From Aurelia coerulea (Eukaryota; Cnidaria; Scyphozoa; Semaeostomeae; Ulmaridae), in the NCBI GenBank assembly GCA_039566865.1, contig CM076957.1, forward strand, positions 8,503,896 through 8,567,895: a DNA stretch of 64,000 bases, in the 5' to 3' direction. A program made the translations under genes and the position numbers. Shown here in pieces: positions 11,201 through 22,159 of the stretch. Numbering within the stretch: the stretch's first letter is position 1; the number at the start of each line of letters is the position of its first letter. A model generated the notes under the pieces. It saw only the letters and a list, made by a program, of their open reading frames with translations. It ran no database searches and was not told where the DNA came from.

Positions 11201-11452
11201 CGTACCTATTGTTCTAAAAGGCGTCATAATCATAGTCATAATGAGTCCCTGTAGCGTTCCGTCTGTAAGAATAGCTGGCTTATCGCATTCAAAACACACC
11301 TGTGGTCCTTTTCCCGCAGGACAGTGACACATTTTTTTCATTTTCATTTCATTTTAGATTCTTTGTACACAAAACACCGACAATGAGTCTCTATAGTATG
11401 AGTCTCTGATCCTCTGGGAATAATTTAGACGCGTATCAGAACAATGGGTACG
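11201..11452 (-). repeat. Core segment of palindrome-array transposon, inverted
   Basis: Reverse complement of the core at 10338-10590, beginning CGTACCTATTGTTCTAAAAG. Differences are few, for example GCGTTCCGTC here against the complement of GACGTGACGC there. Confidence 0.8.
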
Positions 11453-11753
11453 ACGCCGTTTGCACAAAAATGGACATAAACTGTGTTTATGTAACATAAA
11501 CTATGTTTATGTGCACATAAACATAGTTTATGTACATAAACATAGTTTATGTGCACAAAAATGGACATAAACTATGTTTATGTACATAAACATAGTTTAT
11601 GTGCACATAAACTATGTTTATGTACATAAACATAGTTTATGTCCATTTTTGTGCACATAAACTATGTTTATGTACATAAACTATGTTTATGTGCACATAA
11701 ACATAGTTTATGTTACATAAACACAGTTTATGTCCATTTTTGTGCAAACGGCG

Positions 11754-12008
11754 TCGTACCCATTGTTCTGATACGCGTCTAAATTATTCCCAGAAGGTTC
11801 AGAGACTCATACTATAGAGACTCATTGTCGGTGTTTTGTGTACAAAGAATCTAAAATGAAATGAAAATGAAAAAAATGTGTCACTGTCCTGCGGGAAAAG
11901 GACCACAGGTGTGTTTTGAATGCGATAAGCCAGCTATTCTTACAGACGTGACGCTACAGGGACTCATTATGACTATGATTATGACGCCTTTTAGAACAAT
12001 AGGTACGA
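11754..12008 (+). repeat. Core segment of palindrome-array transposon, forward copy
   Basis: Nearly identical to 10338-10590; the clearest difference is CAGAAGGTTCAG in place of CAGAGGATCAG. Confidence 0.8.
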
Positions 12009-12531
12009 CGCCGTTTGCACAAAAATGGACATAAACTATGATTATGTACATAAACACAATTTATGTGCACATAAACATAGTTTATGTACATAAACACAGT
12101 TTATGTCCATTTTTGTGCACATAAACATAGTTTATGTACATAAACATAGTTTATGTACATAAACATAGTTTATGTGCACATAAACATAGTTTATGTACAT
12201 AAACTATGTTTATGTGCACAAAAATGGACATAAACTGTGTTTATGTACATAAACTATGTTTATGTGCACATAAACTATGTTTATGTACATAAACACAGTT
12301 TATGTGCACATAAACATAGTTTATGTAACATAAACTATGTTTATGTCATTTTTGTGCAAACGGCGTTCCATAAACGGCGTTCCATATACATGTGTAATAC
12401 AAAGAGTTTCAACATTCTTTGCACTTAATTTGAACAATCGGAGACATTCAAAACAAAACAAAGAGTCTATTGTAGATATCATGATACTTTTCGTGAAAAA
12501 ATTCTCAAATATTGATACATTTGGTCATTTC

Positions 12532-12992
12532 ATGGGTATTGTGGACACGATTTGTGTCGATCGTGTCCACCATACCTAGCCTAAATGTTACTAAATGAAT
12601 GAATGTAGTTCGTTACCTTGCTCGTCTTCATTTCATGAGTATCTCTGAGCTTTTGCCTCGGCAGTGATTCTTGCTTACTCAAGTTCATAACGGCCTAAGG
12701 TTTTTGAACAGTGCCGCGCTCTAAACTAGTTCCCAGATCGCCGCAGTCCTCGAACGACTCATCCTGAAATTCGAGGACTGCGACGATCTGGGAACTAGTT
12801 TAGAGCGCGGCACTGTTCAAAAACCTTAGGCCGTTATGAACTTGAGTAAGCAAGAATCGCTGCCGAGGCAAAAGCTCAGAGATACTCATGAAATGAAGAC
12901 GAGCAAGGTAACGAACTACATTCATTCATTTAGTAACATTTAGGCTAGGTATTGTGGACACGATCGACACAAATCGTGTCCACAATACCCAT
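12532..12992. mobile_element. Foldback element with 222-bp arms
   Basis: Arms 12532-12753 and 12771-12992 are nearly perfect reverse complements around a 17-bp loop. The ends read ATGGGTATTGTGGACACGAT and complement. Each end also holds its own hairpin, GTGGACACGAT / ATCGTGTCCAC, around a short spacer. Flanks ggtcatttc (12523-12531) and ggtcatttt (12993-13001) agree at 8 of 9 bases and look like a target duplication of 8-9 bp, as made by hAT or Mutator-type elements. No ORF. Confidence 0.8.
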
Positions 12993-13096
12993 GGTCATTT
13001 TAGAATTTCTTGGATTGACCACCGATGTACCAAAACCCCGAGTACCATCCTTAACAATTATCACTGAAGGTAAAGGCTGCGATCAAGCATATCTAC

Positions 13097-13312
13097 CTCA
13101 ATTTTTGCTGCAAAAGTTTGATCCTGACCCAAAGTCTGGCTTCCTTTATCGACGACTTCATTCATCTGCACATTTTTCTTCAATTTCAGGTTTTCTGTCT
13201 TTAAATCATCGATCACAAAATGTAGGCCCATTTCTGATGTTGATAATACAGTCAGTCGGGAACTTAATCGATTCACAAGATTCGTTTGGTTGCTTAGTCT
13301 ACCCAATAATTT
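13097..13312 (-). CDS. Coiled-coil gene, exon 11 (largest)
   Basis: The acceptor ggtttttttgtag precedes AAATTATTGG and the donor is ATTGAG then gtagat. The exon is 216 nt, 72 codons, phase 0 at both ends. It begins KLLGRLSNQTNLVNRLSSRL, continues through DDLKTENLKLKKN and ends QTFAAKIE. The leucine and isoleucine spacing is compatible with a coiled coil, with a polar end. It follows the exon at 17489 in the mRNA and is separated from exon 12 by the palindrome-array cluster. Confidence 0.75.
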
Positions 13313-13341
13313 CTACAAAAAAACCAAAGAAATTTAGCACC

Positions 13342-14260
13342 CCGGTGAGTCCATAAACCCCCTGTTTGAACGGCCACTGCTCCCTGGATATCAAGACAAC
13401 GGTATCAACAAATTAATAATTTAATGGCGAACAAAGTGACTGCTGTAAGGGTAGTAATGTTCAGAAAATCTGATCGTGATTTTATGCGGCTTTTGAAGAT
13501 TTGGCTTTCTCAAGAAAATCTCTCATATAACTCCAGAACGGAGAGGCCGATTTCAGTCAGGTAAATTTCAAAATCTACTTGAACGTGTTCGCTAGAACTT
13601 TCCATGTTGGGCAATACTATTGCCTTCATAAGCGGCGTCGTCCCAATTGATCACCCTTCCAAGAAAATGATGATTACTTTCCCAAGCAAGTCGTTTCAAA
13701 AAAAGTACCTTACAGCGAAAGGGTTCCTTCACCTTCGTGACGGATTGCTATTTATGGCCAGCAGCATAGGAGCTTTCCCTTTTCCTAGCTAGCGACTCAA
13801 GCATTTAGCAGTCAAAACGTCCTAATACTCTAAAATTTGCCCTTTTTGAGCACCCCTGCTTTTTCTCCGACAAATATCCACAGAAAACAATGCCATTGTT
13901 TTCCGTTGAACTCTTTTCTCGAAGTCTTCAACCAATTCTCGTTGAATGTAAGGCAATTCCCCTTCAATGACATAAAAAATGTATCTGTAATGTAGCCGAT
14001 TACCACTCCCTCCTTCATTCAACGTTCTGTCATTAACAAATGGAGAGGTGTATCTCTGTTTCCAAACAGCTAACAAGATTTTTCAAAAGAATGGGATTTT
14101 GGGGATTTCCAAGGGATTTTTCGTGAATATGAGAAGATTTCTTATGAAAGGCATACGAGATTCTCGTGAATTGATATAATTGCTTCGCAGAGAATCTTAG
14201 TACCATAGGGTGCTAAATAAGGGCGACAACTGATAATCTAACGGCTTCCTAGTCACAACC
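13342..14260 (+). mobile_element. Degraded CCGGGTG-family transposon
   Basis: CCCCGGTGAGTCCATAAACC at 13342, with CTGCTCCCTGGATATCAAG after it, matches the left end of the element at 18743. GGCCGATTTCAGTCAGGTAA at about 13549 matches its right part (GACCGATTTCAGCCAGGAAA). No intact right end. The overlapping open frames at 13604-13792 and 13822-14076 fall in this repeat and are not called. Confidence 0.5.
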
Positions 14261-15480
14261 CCTTGCTACACCAACGGGAATTTATCGATTTCGCTTTAGA
14301 CTTAATCATGAGAGGCGGAACAAACTTTGGTGACATTTTTTCAGCGAGAAAAAGAAACAAAACTTTTCAGCGAGTAAAATAAAAACACCTCTGCGAAATA
14401 CGAAGGAGAAGTCCAAGGTACTTACAATTCCATTCCGGATAGGCCAATTTTAAAATTTCACCATAATTATGTTTATGCATCAATGTCAAATAAAATGAGC
14501 AAGATTCAAGTCAATGTTGTCAGCAAACTATTTTCGCAGGTTTTTTTTGTTGCAACTAGGCCCAAGCTTTTATTTTGAATTTACTCGAAGCGGTCAAAAC
14601 AAGGCAAATTCTTGGTGTGCTCATTTGGGGCGAGGACGCTCTATCTAGGGAGCCATTGCACAGCGAACGGGCACTGCTTTCGTTGACTCATCCAGTATTA
14701 CGTGAACATTATAATTTTAACTGTTACAAAATAGGGCGTATCTTAGTGTTAGGCAGATGAAAAGACAGCTGGAAAAATCGACCAAAGAATTAAATTGCTT
14801 ATATGTTGTTACAAAGTTCAAACTTTCAGGCTGTCAAACTACAGTAAGATCCTGCATTTAAGAAACCACCTGAAAGAAACTTAAACATTTACTGTTCTAT
14901 ACAGTAATTCTTTCAACAATTTTAACGAGATGTTGACTGATCTTCTCGGAGATCATTGATGACATACGCATAGGGCCAATGTATTTGTAAAAAATCTCAT
15001 TCTGCTGCTACCTACTTCCCAGAACTTTAACAAAACGAAATTAAAACTTAAGAAAATTTTAGCCAAAGAGATGAACAAGTATCGTAGATTTAATAAAAAT
15101 TTTAGGCTAAGGTGTGACTATCACGTTTCCTGAGGTCAGTTGCTCAATTAATTATTTATTAAACAATTGAGCAGTGTGAATAGAGTTTGGTTCACATACA
15201 GCATTTTCGTGGCAGGAAATGATCGCTGACTCCTTTGAAGTTTCAAGCATCGGTTAGACGCATTGGAAATATCAAATACGCGGTTCTGTTTGAAGAATAT
15301 TGAAGTAATGATTTTGCACGTATGGTGATCATGTGGGAGTATTGTCGCGATACGTAAAATACTTCGGTACTACTCTAATGAAAAATGGGAAAAGAAAAAG
15401 TCTAGGCTATTTTTGAATCTATTTCATTGCATTCGGTCCTGCTATTATGTTTAGTAACTCTGCGTTTTAACAAGAGCATA
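14260..15480. other. Intron, no gene seen
   Basis: AT-rich sequence without a supported exon. A good-looking donor on the minus strand near 14420 (gtaagtacc) has no open upstream exon. TCAATTAATTATTTATTAAA and GTTTAATAAATAATTAAT near 15145 form a short local palindrome. Confidence 0.35.
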
Positions 15481-15995
15481 TTATGCAAGACAATAGCATC
15501 AATTGCTGTTTATCAAAATGGAAGTTAAAAGCAAAACGATAAGCGATTGCAGACGAAGGAAATTCTCTCAACCAGTAATTCAAAACAAACAAAGAAGCCG
15601 CAAAAGTTGCCCTGAAACCAGTCAGGCAAATGGTCGCCTTGTGAACGTGTGAGGTGGCTTTTGAGAGAAGTCATGGGTTTATAACGAAAGAAGAAGGATA
15701 AATTTAAAGATCTGTATGGTCTATTCTATTCAGGAGCTTAGTAGTAGTAATTGCTTCATTTTTGCCCTTAGTATGCGAGAGCGAGAATCGCACTGCCTTC
15801 TGCTTGGCTTTTGAATCAAATAAAAACAAACTTCACCAGGCAGATCCCAAAAGTACCGTTCGCGAGTAAAACAAGACAGTGTGCCAGACTGGTTTGTGTT
15901 TGTTTTGATTTACTGGTTGAGAGAATTTACTTTGTCTTCAATCGATAATCGCTTTGAATTGTGGTGTCAATCAAAAGCAACTGACGCAACTGTAT
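15481..15995. mobile_element. Relic of the Mutator-type MITE found at 31752
   Basis: The left part (GAAATTCTCTCAACCAGTAA near 15560) and right part (TACTGGTTGAGAGAATTTAC near 15911) are inverted and match the terminal repeats of the 591-bp MITE at 31752-32342. The ends are eroded and no target duplication is visible. The 102-codon frame starting at 15881 simply translates this end. Confidence 0.65.
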
Positions 15996-16564
15996 TACAA
16001 AATATGCCCTTTTTCTGCTTATCAGATGTTTCTCAAACATGCTTGAAAAAGCACGAGTATCGATCAAATTCTGCGAAATCTTTCTTCAGCATCAAAATAA
16101 AGCAGCAGCAAGAAGTATCATCCTCTAAAAACGAAACACTTATGTATTGCCTGCCTGCAAGGCATATGCAAGGAAACCAACTCTTTTAATTCCATGGCAG
16201 GAATCTGGGTATGATTCAATTGATGTGTCTTGTCCTTTTTGAAGAATTAAAAAAACGTTCAGACAAAATGTCTGTCAACTTAAAATACCGCAAAAAGTTG
16301 ATTTAGCACCCCTCTGTTTCAACCCATCTTCCAATAGGCGCTCTCATCTAAGCCAAAATCTCAATCAAGGCGTCTCTCTGGTAAGCCTCCCTCTATTATC
16401 CCATGCAATGGGTCAACAAATTGTTTTTTATCTAAGCATACAATTTCAATTTCTAGATGATTTAATTAAATTTTCAGTTTTGTAGTTGGCTCGTAAAATT
16501 GTATTTTAATTCCTAAAACTCTGAATTAAAAGACTCAAAGCGCAATCATTTATTGTCATTTAAA

Positions 16565-16622
16565 TTTAAGTAAATGTAAACCAGTAAACCAGAAATGTAA
16601 ACCAGTAAACCAGTAAACCAGT
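16565..16622. repeat. Short tandem repeat, unit GTAAACCA
   Basis: Five or six imperfect copies of GTAAACCA, with spacers (GTAAACCAGTAAACCAG and similar), occur between 16575 and 16622. No coding role seen. Confidence 0.6.
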
Positions 16623-16740
16623 AGCCCTGTTCTGTCGTCCGGGGTTCCTATCATTCGGTATCGTGCGCCTATGCTGGCCTTACATCAAATGTGAAACAGT
16701 TCCCAGTATTTGTCAGTAATTAATTGTATTGTATGCGTAG
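16622..16740 (+). repeat. Dispersed repeat shared with 25345-25460
   Basis: Shares CTGTTCTGTCGTCCGGGGTT, then a TCATTCGGTAT stretch, GTGAAACAGTTCCCAGTATT and TTGTCAGT with 25345-25460 in the same orientation at roughly 80-85 percent by eye. Part of an unidentified older repeat. Confidence 0.55.
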
Positions 16741-16763
16741 CCTTTTGTAGTTGTTTTACTTAA

Positions 16764-16969
16764 AGGCAGTCTATCACGTAGCTGATTGGCTGCAACAGAG
16801 TCAGAGCTCAACACAACGAATTTCTTTGTGAATCTGTGTATTTGAAACAGAGAAGGGCTGATCGTTATCACTTTCTACGGTCGTAGAAAGTCAGGGGATT
16901 AGCAGCCATTCAAATGTCCTATTCTTTGTATTGTCACTACCACCCAATCAAATGCGTGATAGACTGCCT
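16764..16969. mobile_element. 206-bp TTAA MITE
   Basis: The perfect inverted ends AGGCAGTCTATCACG and CGTGATAGACTGCCT are flanked by TTAA on both sides (16760-16763, 16970-16973). The similarity runs further in as GCTGATTGG and CCAATCA. The centre has a small palindrome TTTCTACGGTCGTAGAAA. TTAA duplication fits piggyBac or Kolobok type. No ORF. Confidence 0.85.
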
Positions 16970-17488
16970 TTAATCTCATTTATTTGCATGTCTTTATGTT
17001 AATGGCCACGGGAGAAGTCATTGTCTTTCGCTGCCTGTGGTATCGTACCTGTAGTGTTGTATTGTAGTATAGTAATTAGAAAGTATAGTAGGTAACATGT
17101 AATGTAACATTTTATGAATATATAAAAAAAACAAAAAACAAAAAAAAATTAAGTAAATAAGCCCTATTTTCAATAGGCGTCGTCGCTTTTAAGCCTCCTC
17201 TGTAGTCTCGGAAATTAAATAAACTCTCCGGGTGTTAATAGAGCTGTTATGTTATGAACAGTGTCAAAAGCCCTTGAGCTATACATCCAATGATGATTTA
17301 TCAAAATCTGCAGGTACTCAAGGAAACAAATGCATTCAAGGGCAATCAAGGCGGATGAATTTCCATTCGCAAAAAAATATAGGCGTATCAAAACAAATCG
17401 TACGATGGAACATGCGCAGATAATGATGTTTGATTGCTGTTTATCATATGCGCATGCTCCGTTGGTACAAATAATGTTGGAATCTTAC

Positions 17489-17545
17489 ATCATTTTCCTT
17501 CATCATCTCTGCAACTTGCTCCTCCAACTTTTCTTTCAAGAGATC
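17489..17545 (-). CDS. Coiled-coil gene, exon 10
   Basis: The acceptor ctttcttaacag precedes GATCTCTTG and the donor is GAAAATGAT then gtaaga. It is 57 nt, phase 0 at both ends, and encodes DLLKEKLEEQVAEMMKEND, a classical heptad stretch. Both splice sites are strong. The plus-strand frames over it are antisense. Confidence 0.75.
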
Positions 17546-18056
17546 CTGTTAAGAAAGACAAATATAGTCACCCTGCATGCGATTCACCGCAAAAGATAAA
17601 AAGAAATGACTCTAATGTTAAAAGAGACACAATCGCAAATTTGTTGTGTCTGAAAATCTAAAAGAGATTCCTCATGCATAAAGTAGAGACCTTGTACATT
17701 CTGAAAATCTATTTAATACACAAAACCGAAAATATAATTGACCGAGATTTATGAAAAGAAACTTGCAAGGCGAGAATTTGTCTATTGTCTTGCCATTGTT
17801 TATGCGCACGTGCCGTAGAAAAATGTGGGTACAGATACGTTGTTTTTCCTTTCGCTTTACTGTTTTATGATACTTCTAGAAGTCGTACGAAACTACTAAA
17901 TACATTTTAGGAATTTACAAGGTCTCTTCTTTATGCATGAAGAATCTCGTTGAGATTTTCCGACATCAAAATTTTGCGATTGTGTCCCTTTAAGAACTCC
18001 ATGGTTTCCTTAATGTTGTCAGATACCAAAAAAACCAGAAGACATTCAAAACATAC

Positions 18057-18262
18057 TTGTTTTGGCTCTTTCTTTTGCTGGGACACATTACAGCAAATCT
18101 GTCCAGAATGATGGGCTTCGTGATTGATCTTCTCGATTGTCACACTTTGTTTTGCAATCTTATCTAAGGCATTTAAGAGGTCATTCTTGCATGCTTCTAA
18201 ACTGCACTGCTGGTGTTTGTTGACGCGCATGACACGATTTTGAAAGAGACTCGCTTTTTGTG
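18057..18262 (-). CDS. Coiled-coil gene, exon 9
   Basis: The acceptor gtttttcag precedes CACAAAAAGC and the donor is AAACAA then gtatgt. It is 206 nt, starts in phase 1 (two bases complete a codon with the previous G) and ends in phase 0. It encodes QKASLFQNRVMRVNKHQQ, then SLEACKNDLLNALDKIAKQS and finally VSQQKKEPKQ. Four cysteines are scattered through it, without a zinc-finger pattern I can name. The middle is heptad-like. Confidence 0.75.
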
Positions 18263-18599
18263 CTGAAAAACAATGTTATAAATGTGATATGATACAACTT
18301 CACTATTGATTAGCATTCAAACCATATGAATAGTTGTTAATAAGAAATGTCGTCTCTCAAAATTCTTGGCACACAAATTTTGCCCCTTGATGTAAAACTA
18401 TGCAAACTTGGGTTGCAAGTGATATAATACCGAAGCTAAATTTAGATGAAATTTGATGGTTCTTTCATTTGAAGAATTCCTGTGCCTAAATGGTCGTAAT
18501 GATGCAAGGACTCCAATTCATTTCAATTCAATTCGCAGAATACAACAGCCTAATACAATGTAAGATAACAATATATGTATTCCACACATATACGACCCA

Positions 18600-18742
18600 A
18601 GAGAAGAAATTCTTATTTGCCTGGGCCATAAATCAAAATCAAAAAGAAAAAGACCACGTCGTTGAATGTCAAAAGATGAACAGAGCAGCAACAAATGTTC
18701 GTATTCTCAATGCCATCGTTTGTAAGGCACATTAGGTTTATA
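18600..18742 (-). pseudogene. Relic of a non-LTR retroelement C-terminus
   Basis: On the minus strand NLMCLTNDGIENTNICCC resembles the C-terminal segment CPINDGVEDTQHFLLHC of the element at 46161. It breaks off at the CCGGGTG-family element that starts at 18743. Too short to place in a clade. Confidence 0.45.
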
Positions 18743-19369
18743 CCGGGTGAGTCAATAAAAAGGCCCGGCGTTTGAAAAAATGCTGCTCCCTCAATATCAA
18801 AGCAAAAATATTGAAAACTGTCTTGTTTTAGTCCCGATACGTCCAATCAGGTTCAGCAATTTACTCAGCTTTAATTGTCCATTCTTTCCCGTCGATATGA
18901 GAAATTTTCTACAGAAAGCCACTTTCGAAAACCTGCAAAAGCGAAGGAAAACGACAAAGAAAATTTCCCTTTGTTTTCCTTCATAGCTATAATGACACTC
19001 GCATGCATTCGTGCATTTTGGCATCTTGGGAGATTGGAATCCCCCTGAATACGTTATTCATATTAGGGGGAAGACTTTTTCATTCCCACAAGAGGATAGC
19101 AAGTGCTAAAGCGTTCTCAAGTCATTGCTGCATGGTAAACACACCAGGAATACTTGCTCATGATTTTAGCACGTTTTTCAAGGATTCTCGAAGAGACATT
19201 TTCCAGAAAATCCCTTGTAAAATCTTAAAGGAGCGACCGATTTCAGCCAGGAAAGATTCTAAAAGTTATTGAACATGTTAGCTATTCAACTAGATATTGC
19301 AAATATCATTGTTTATATAATCAGGGAGCAGTAGCCTTTCAAATGCCGGGCCCTTTTTCCCTCACCCGG
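18743..19369. mobile_element. CCGGGTG-family transposon, TA-flanked, complete
   Basis: The left end CCGGGTGAGTCAATAAAAAG and the right end CCTCACCCGG lie between TA dinucleotides (18741-18742, 19370-19371). The inverted repeat extends about 50 bp, including GGCGTTTGAAA / TTTCAAATGCC and GCTGCTCCCT / AGGGAGCAG. It has no transposase. It is the reference copy for relics at 7338, 9625, 13342 and the larger element at 36693. TA duplication suggests a Tc1/mariner-type source. Confidence 0.75.
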
Positions 19370-19447
19370 TAGTATCCCTAGCAAGTTCAATTTGCTATGA
19401 CCAACCCTACGTTGTGTAAAATAAGACAATATTCTTCAGTGATGAAT

Positions 19448-19560
19448 AATAAAGATAGATTTTGGAAGGGAGCGGATTTTGGACAGCAGCTTTGTCTTGA
19501 AAATATCAATAGAAGGCGCAAGTCTAATTCATTCCTTTCAGAAAGACGGTGAGGATAGAT
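19448..19560 (+). repeat. Dispersed repeat shared with 45800-45925
   Basis: ATTTTGGACAGCAGCTTTGT, followed by TCAATAGAAGGCGCAAGTCT, closely matches the stretch at about 45833-45880 (ATTTTGGATAGCAGCTTTGT). Nothing coding is apparent. Confidence 0.5.
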
Positions 19561-20158
19561 GTTAGATCGGGACTATTCTGTCAAATCTGTCGCATTAGCT
19601 TGGAATTGAATACCGATTTCAGTAAGGAAGATCCTAAAATTTAGTTAAACACATCCGCTTTAAGCGAGATATTTGCCAATAGTATTTATTTGATGATAAA
19701 GAAACAATAGTTATTCATACTGGAACTACTTTATATGATTCATTCTGTAAAACTAGAATAATAGCCCTAGAATAATTATCCATCCATTCGAAAGCCTCTG
19801 AATAGCAGCAACACACACTGTTCAAGTAAAAGAGAAACAGATCTTGTTGTCTATTTGTTATTGGTAGAAGAATGCTTGGTTACTTGGGATGTTCCGAAGT
19901 CAAACATGATCTAAACGGCTGACTTATTTTTGGAAAAATCTATTCGAAACTAATTGGATTATCTATCCTATGATAGAGCGTTACCAACGCCAATGTGCGG
20001 ATTCTCACTAAGATAAAACCTGGCCAATGCCAACGCTTTTATTAATCGTGTAATACATCGTGCGCGTCAAAAAACACTTGTCATCTTCACGAATCGAATA
20101 AATTGAAAAATACAAGACAATTGTGGAAAGCATGGCAGCATAATCTCAATGAAATTAC

Positions 20159-20294
20159 CTGCAGATTCAATTTTAAATATTTCATTCCTAATTTCATCTC
20201 TTTGTTTCTCAATGGCTTGCATTCTTCCTTCAAGGTTCTTGACTTGTTTCATCATGCTGTCCCTTGAAGCTAATTGCAGTTCCGAGCGACAGTC
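20159..20294 (-). CDS. Coiled-coil gene, exon 8
   Basis: The acceptor gattttcag precedes GACTGTCGC and the donor is TCTGCAG then gtaatttc. It is 136 nt, starts in phase 0 and leaves one base for the next exon. It encodes DCRSELQLASRDSMMKQVKN, then LEGRMQAIEKQRDEIRNEIF and KIESA. The second half has strong coiled-coil character with regularly placed L, M and I. Confidence 0.8.
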
Positions 20295-20653
20295 CTGAAA
20301 ATCAAACCGAAACAATAAAAGCAGGCTGAATGAACAAACAGAATGAATATAACAATTATTCCTATTTTGAAAGTTGCTGCAGCAAATGTAATTGCGCTAA
20401 AATCTTAAACAATAATACTTGGACGTTCACTTAGAAACTCGTTTGGCATCTTTTCTTAAGAATATAAATAAATAGAAGCACTCAGTCATTGGTTAATCTG
20501 ACGATAATTTCCACAAAACAGTTCGCAAGTTGTTGTATTTTCGTAAGCTCTTAATAGCAAGGTTTTACAACAGTTAAATATAAATAAAACTGTTTGAACG
20601 AAAATTCATTTGACGTTAACCATCAATAGGCTAGATATAAACTTAAGAATTAC

Positions 20654-20692
20654 CTGCTCCTTTAATCTCTTCTCCAGACTATGTTTCGCAAG
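20654..20692 (-). CDS. Coiled-coil gene, microexon 7
   Basis: The acceptor ggtctctcgtag precedes CTTGCGAAAC and the donor is GAGCAG then gtaattc. It is 39 nt, phase 0 at both ends, and encodes LAKHSLEKRLKEQ. It is too short to identify alone; phase and heptad content agree with its neighbours. Confidence 0.65.
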
Positions 20693-21736
20693 CTACGAGA
20701 GACCAGTAAATAAAAACTCTCAGCAACTGGCAGCTTCCTTCAAAACCCGAACGATTTTATACGGAACGCCATTCATTACATTACCAGGGCCACGAGAGCA
20801 GAAGCAGATTTTGATATTCCCTGGTAAGTCCAAAATAAAACATTTTGGAAGATTGCGAAAACTAAATCAAATAAAGGATTTTAGAGATTCTCATTTTTAG
20901 CTATCGCCGAAGGTCTAACCTCAGTTAACGGCAAAGTTTATGTATTCATATTAGATAGCAGAACTTTGTTACACAAGATATCTTGCACGAACTAAATTCG
21001 TACAAAACATTTCGGACATTTTTCTAGGTAAGTTTGGACATTTGTAGAAAGATTTCGGACAAAAATGAAGAACGATTCATTTACAGTTGCATTACATTTT
21101 CAATCATAAAAGTGATACAAATTTACGGATTCTTTATATCAAGCTTAAAGGGTTATCGTTCGGAATTTATATTTCAGCTAAGAATAATCATAAAAATTGA
21201 TCAACCATTGACCATGTAGAGATTTGAAGATTAACAGTTTTGCATCAAATGTTCTGTTAAAAATAGCAACAATGCAATGATTTTGATTTCCTGCAAAACT
21301 TTCAGTCAGCAATTATTTGGGATATCAAGGAATACAGGACGCTAAAAATGTTCGGATGCATGAAATTTCGAAAAATATAAACGTAGAAAGAAATTTGCGT
21401 TCAAGGCACTTTATAAATAATTCAGATTGATTCACGTTAAACTCGTGTTGCTATGACTGATCACAGTAGTGAAGAAAGCATGTTTCTCTCCCGGTCATAG
21501 TCAGAGGAAGAGGTTTTTTTATCAACGGGATATTGAAGAAGATTTGATCTAATTTACAGGAAAACAATTTCATCCACTAAAAACTTGGGAATATTGTAAG
21601 ATATGAGCTCTCCGGTTGGAGAAAGTTCAGCAACTTTTCAGCACTCATCTGATCACAACTGTTCCTTCTTCCGAAAGTCTGGTACAAAAAATAAAAAAGC
21701 ATCACATGATTAGACATTCTCAAAAGAAGTTGTCAC

Positions 21737-21811
21737 CTGAAGAGAAATCATTTCTTCTTTCAAATTCTTTATTCCTTGGTTTTCAAATTGCTGCTCTGAG
21801 CTATTCTTATT
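21737..21811 (-). CDS. Coiled-coil gene, exon 6
   Basis: The acceptor ccttctccacag precedes AATAAGAATAG and the donor is CTTCAG then gtgaca. It is 75 nt, phase 0 at both ends, and encodes NKNSSEQQFENQGIKN followed by LKEEMISLQ. The pyrimidine-rich acceptor is strong. The plus-strand 98-codon frame over this stretch is antisense. Confidence 0.75.
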
Positions 21812-22159
21812 CTGTGGAGAAGGAGAAAGGCAATTGCCAAAGAACTAAAAAACACGGTTGCCAAAAGACTTCAGGACTGCATAAAATGACACCATCGAGT
21901 AATCTGATATAAGGACGTGTTTGGATATATAAGCTTTTTGGAATGATAAATCAAAAGATGAAGGCCCAAGGAAGCAAATATAAAGTGCTGACAAATTTTG
22001 GGATCTGTTGCAGGGTGCTAGGGGGCTCAAAGCTACGAATTTTCACGCATGCGTGCGCAGTTTCTGCTCTGCCTACAGGACTATATTTTTCCATAGTCAA
22101 AAGATTATTCGACAAACATTTACTTTGACGTTTTTGTTTCTGTACAAGCAGTTTTGGCC

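Larger units (their letters stand above)
10934..12384. mobile_element. Palindrome-array transposon, rearranged copies 3 and 4
   Basis: After copy 2 come an array (10940-11185), an inverted core (11201-11452), an array (11470-11740), a forward core (11754-12008) and an array (12025-12355), ending CGTTCCA before TA. The middle array serves as one end of both an inverted and a forward copy. The near identity of the three cores indicates recent duplication or inversion rather than separate old insertions. Cruciform extrusion by the palindromes is a plausible cause but an inference. Confidence 0.7.

Noticed and set aside
7745..12355. CRISPR array
   Set aside because: Repeats are adjacent palindromes with 0-2 bp between them, without unique spacers, and the DNA is eukaryotic.
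14400..14545. Possible extra exon of the coiled-coil gene with donor gtaagtacc
   Set aside because: All three frames between the nearest acceptor and this donor contain stops.
15881..16189. 102-codon plus-strand frame resembling frames at 31641 and 32149
   Set aside because: All three translate the terminal repeat of the Mutator-type MITE.
17330..17661. Plus-strand frames of 75-89 codons
   Set aside because: Antisense to exon 10 and otherwise intronic.
21616..21912. 98-codon plus-strand frame
   Set aside because: It overlaps exon 6 of the minus-strand gene, which has splice sites, phase and heptads; the plus frame has none.
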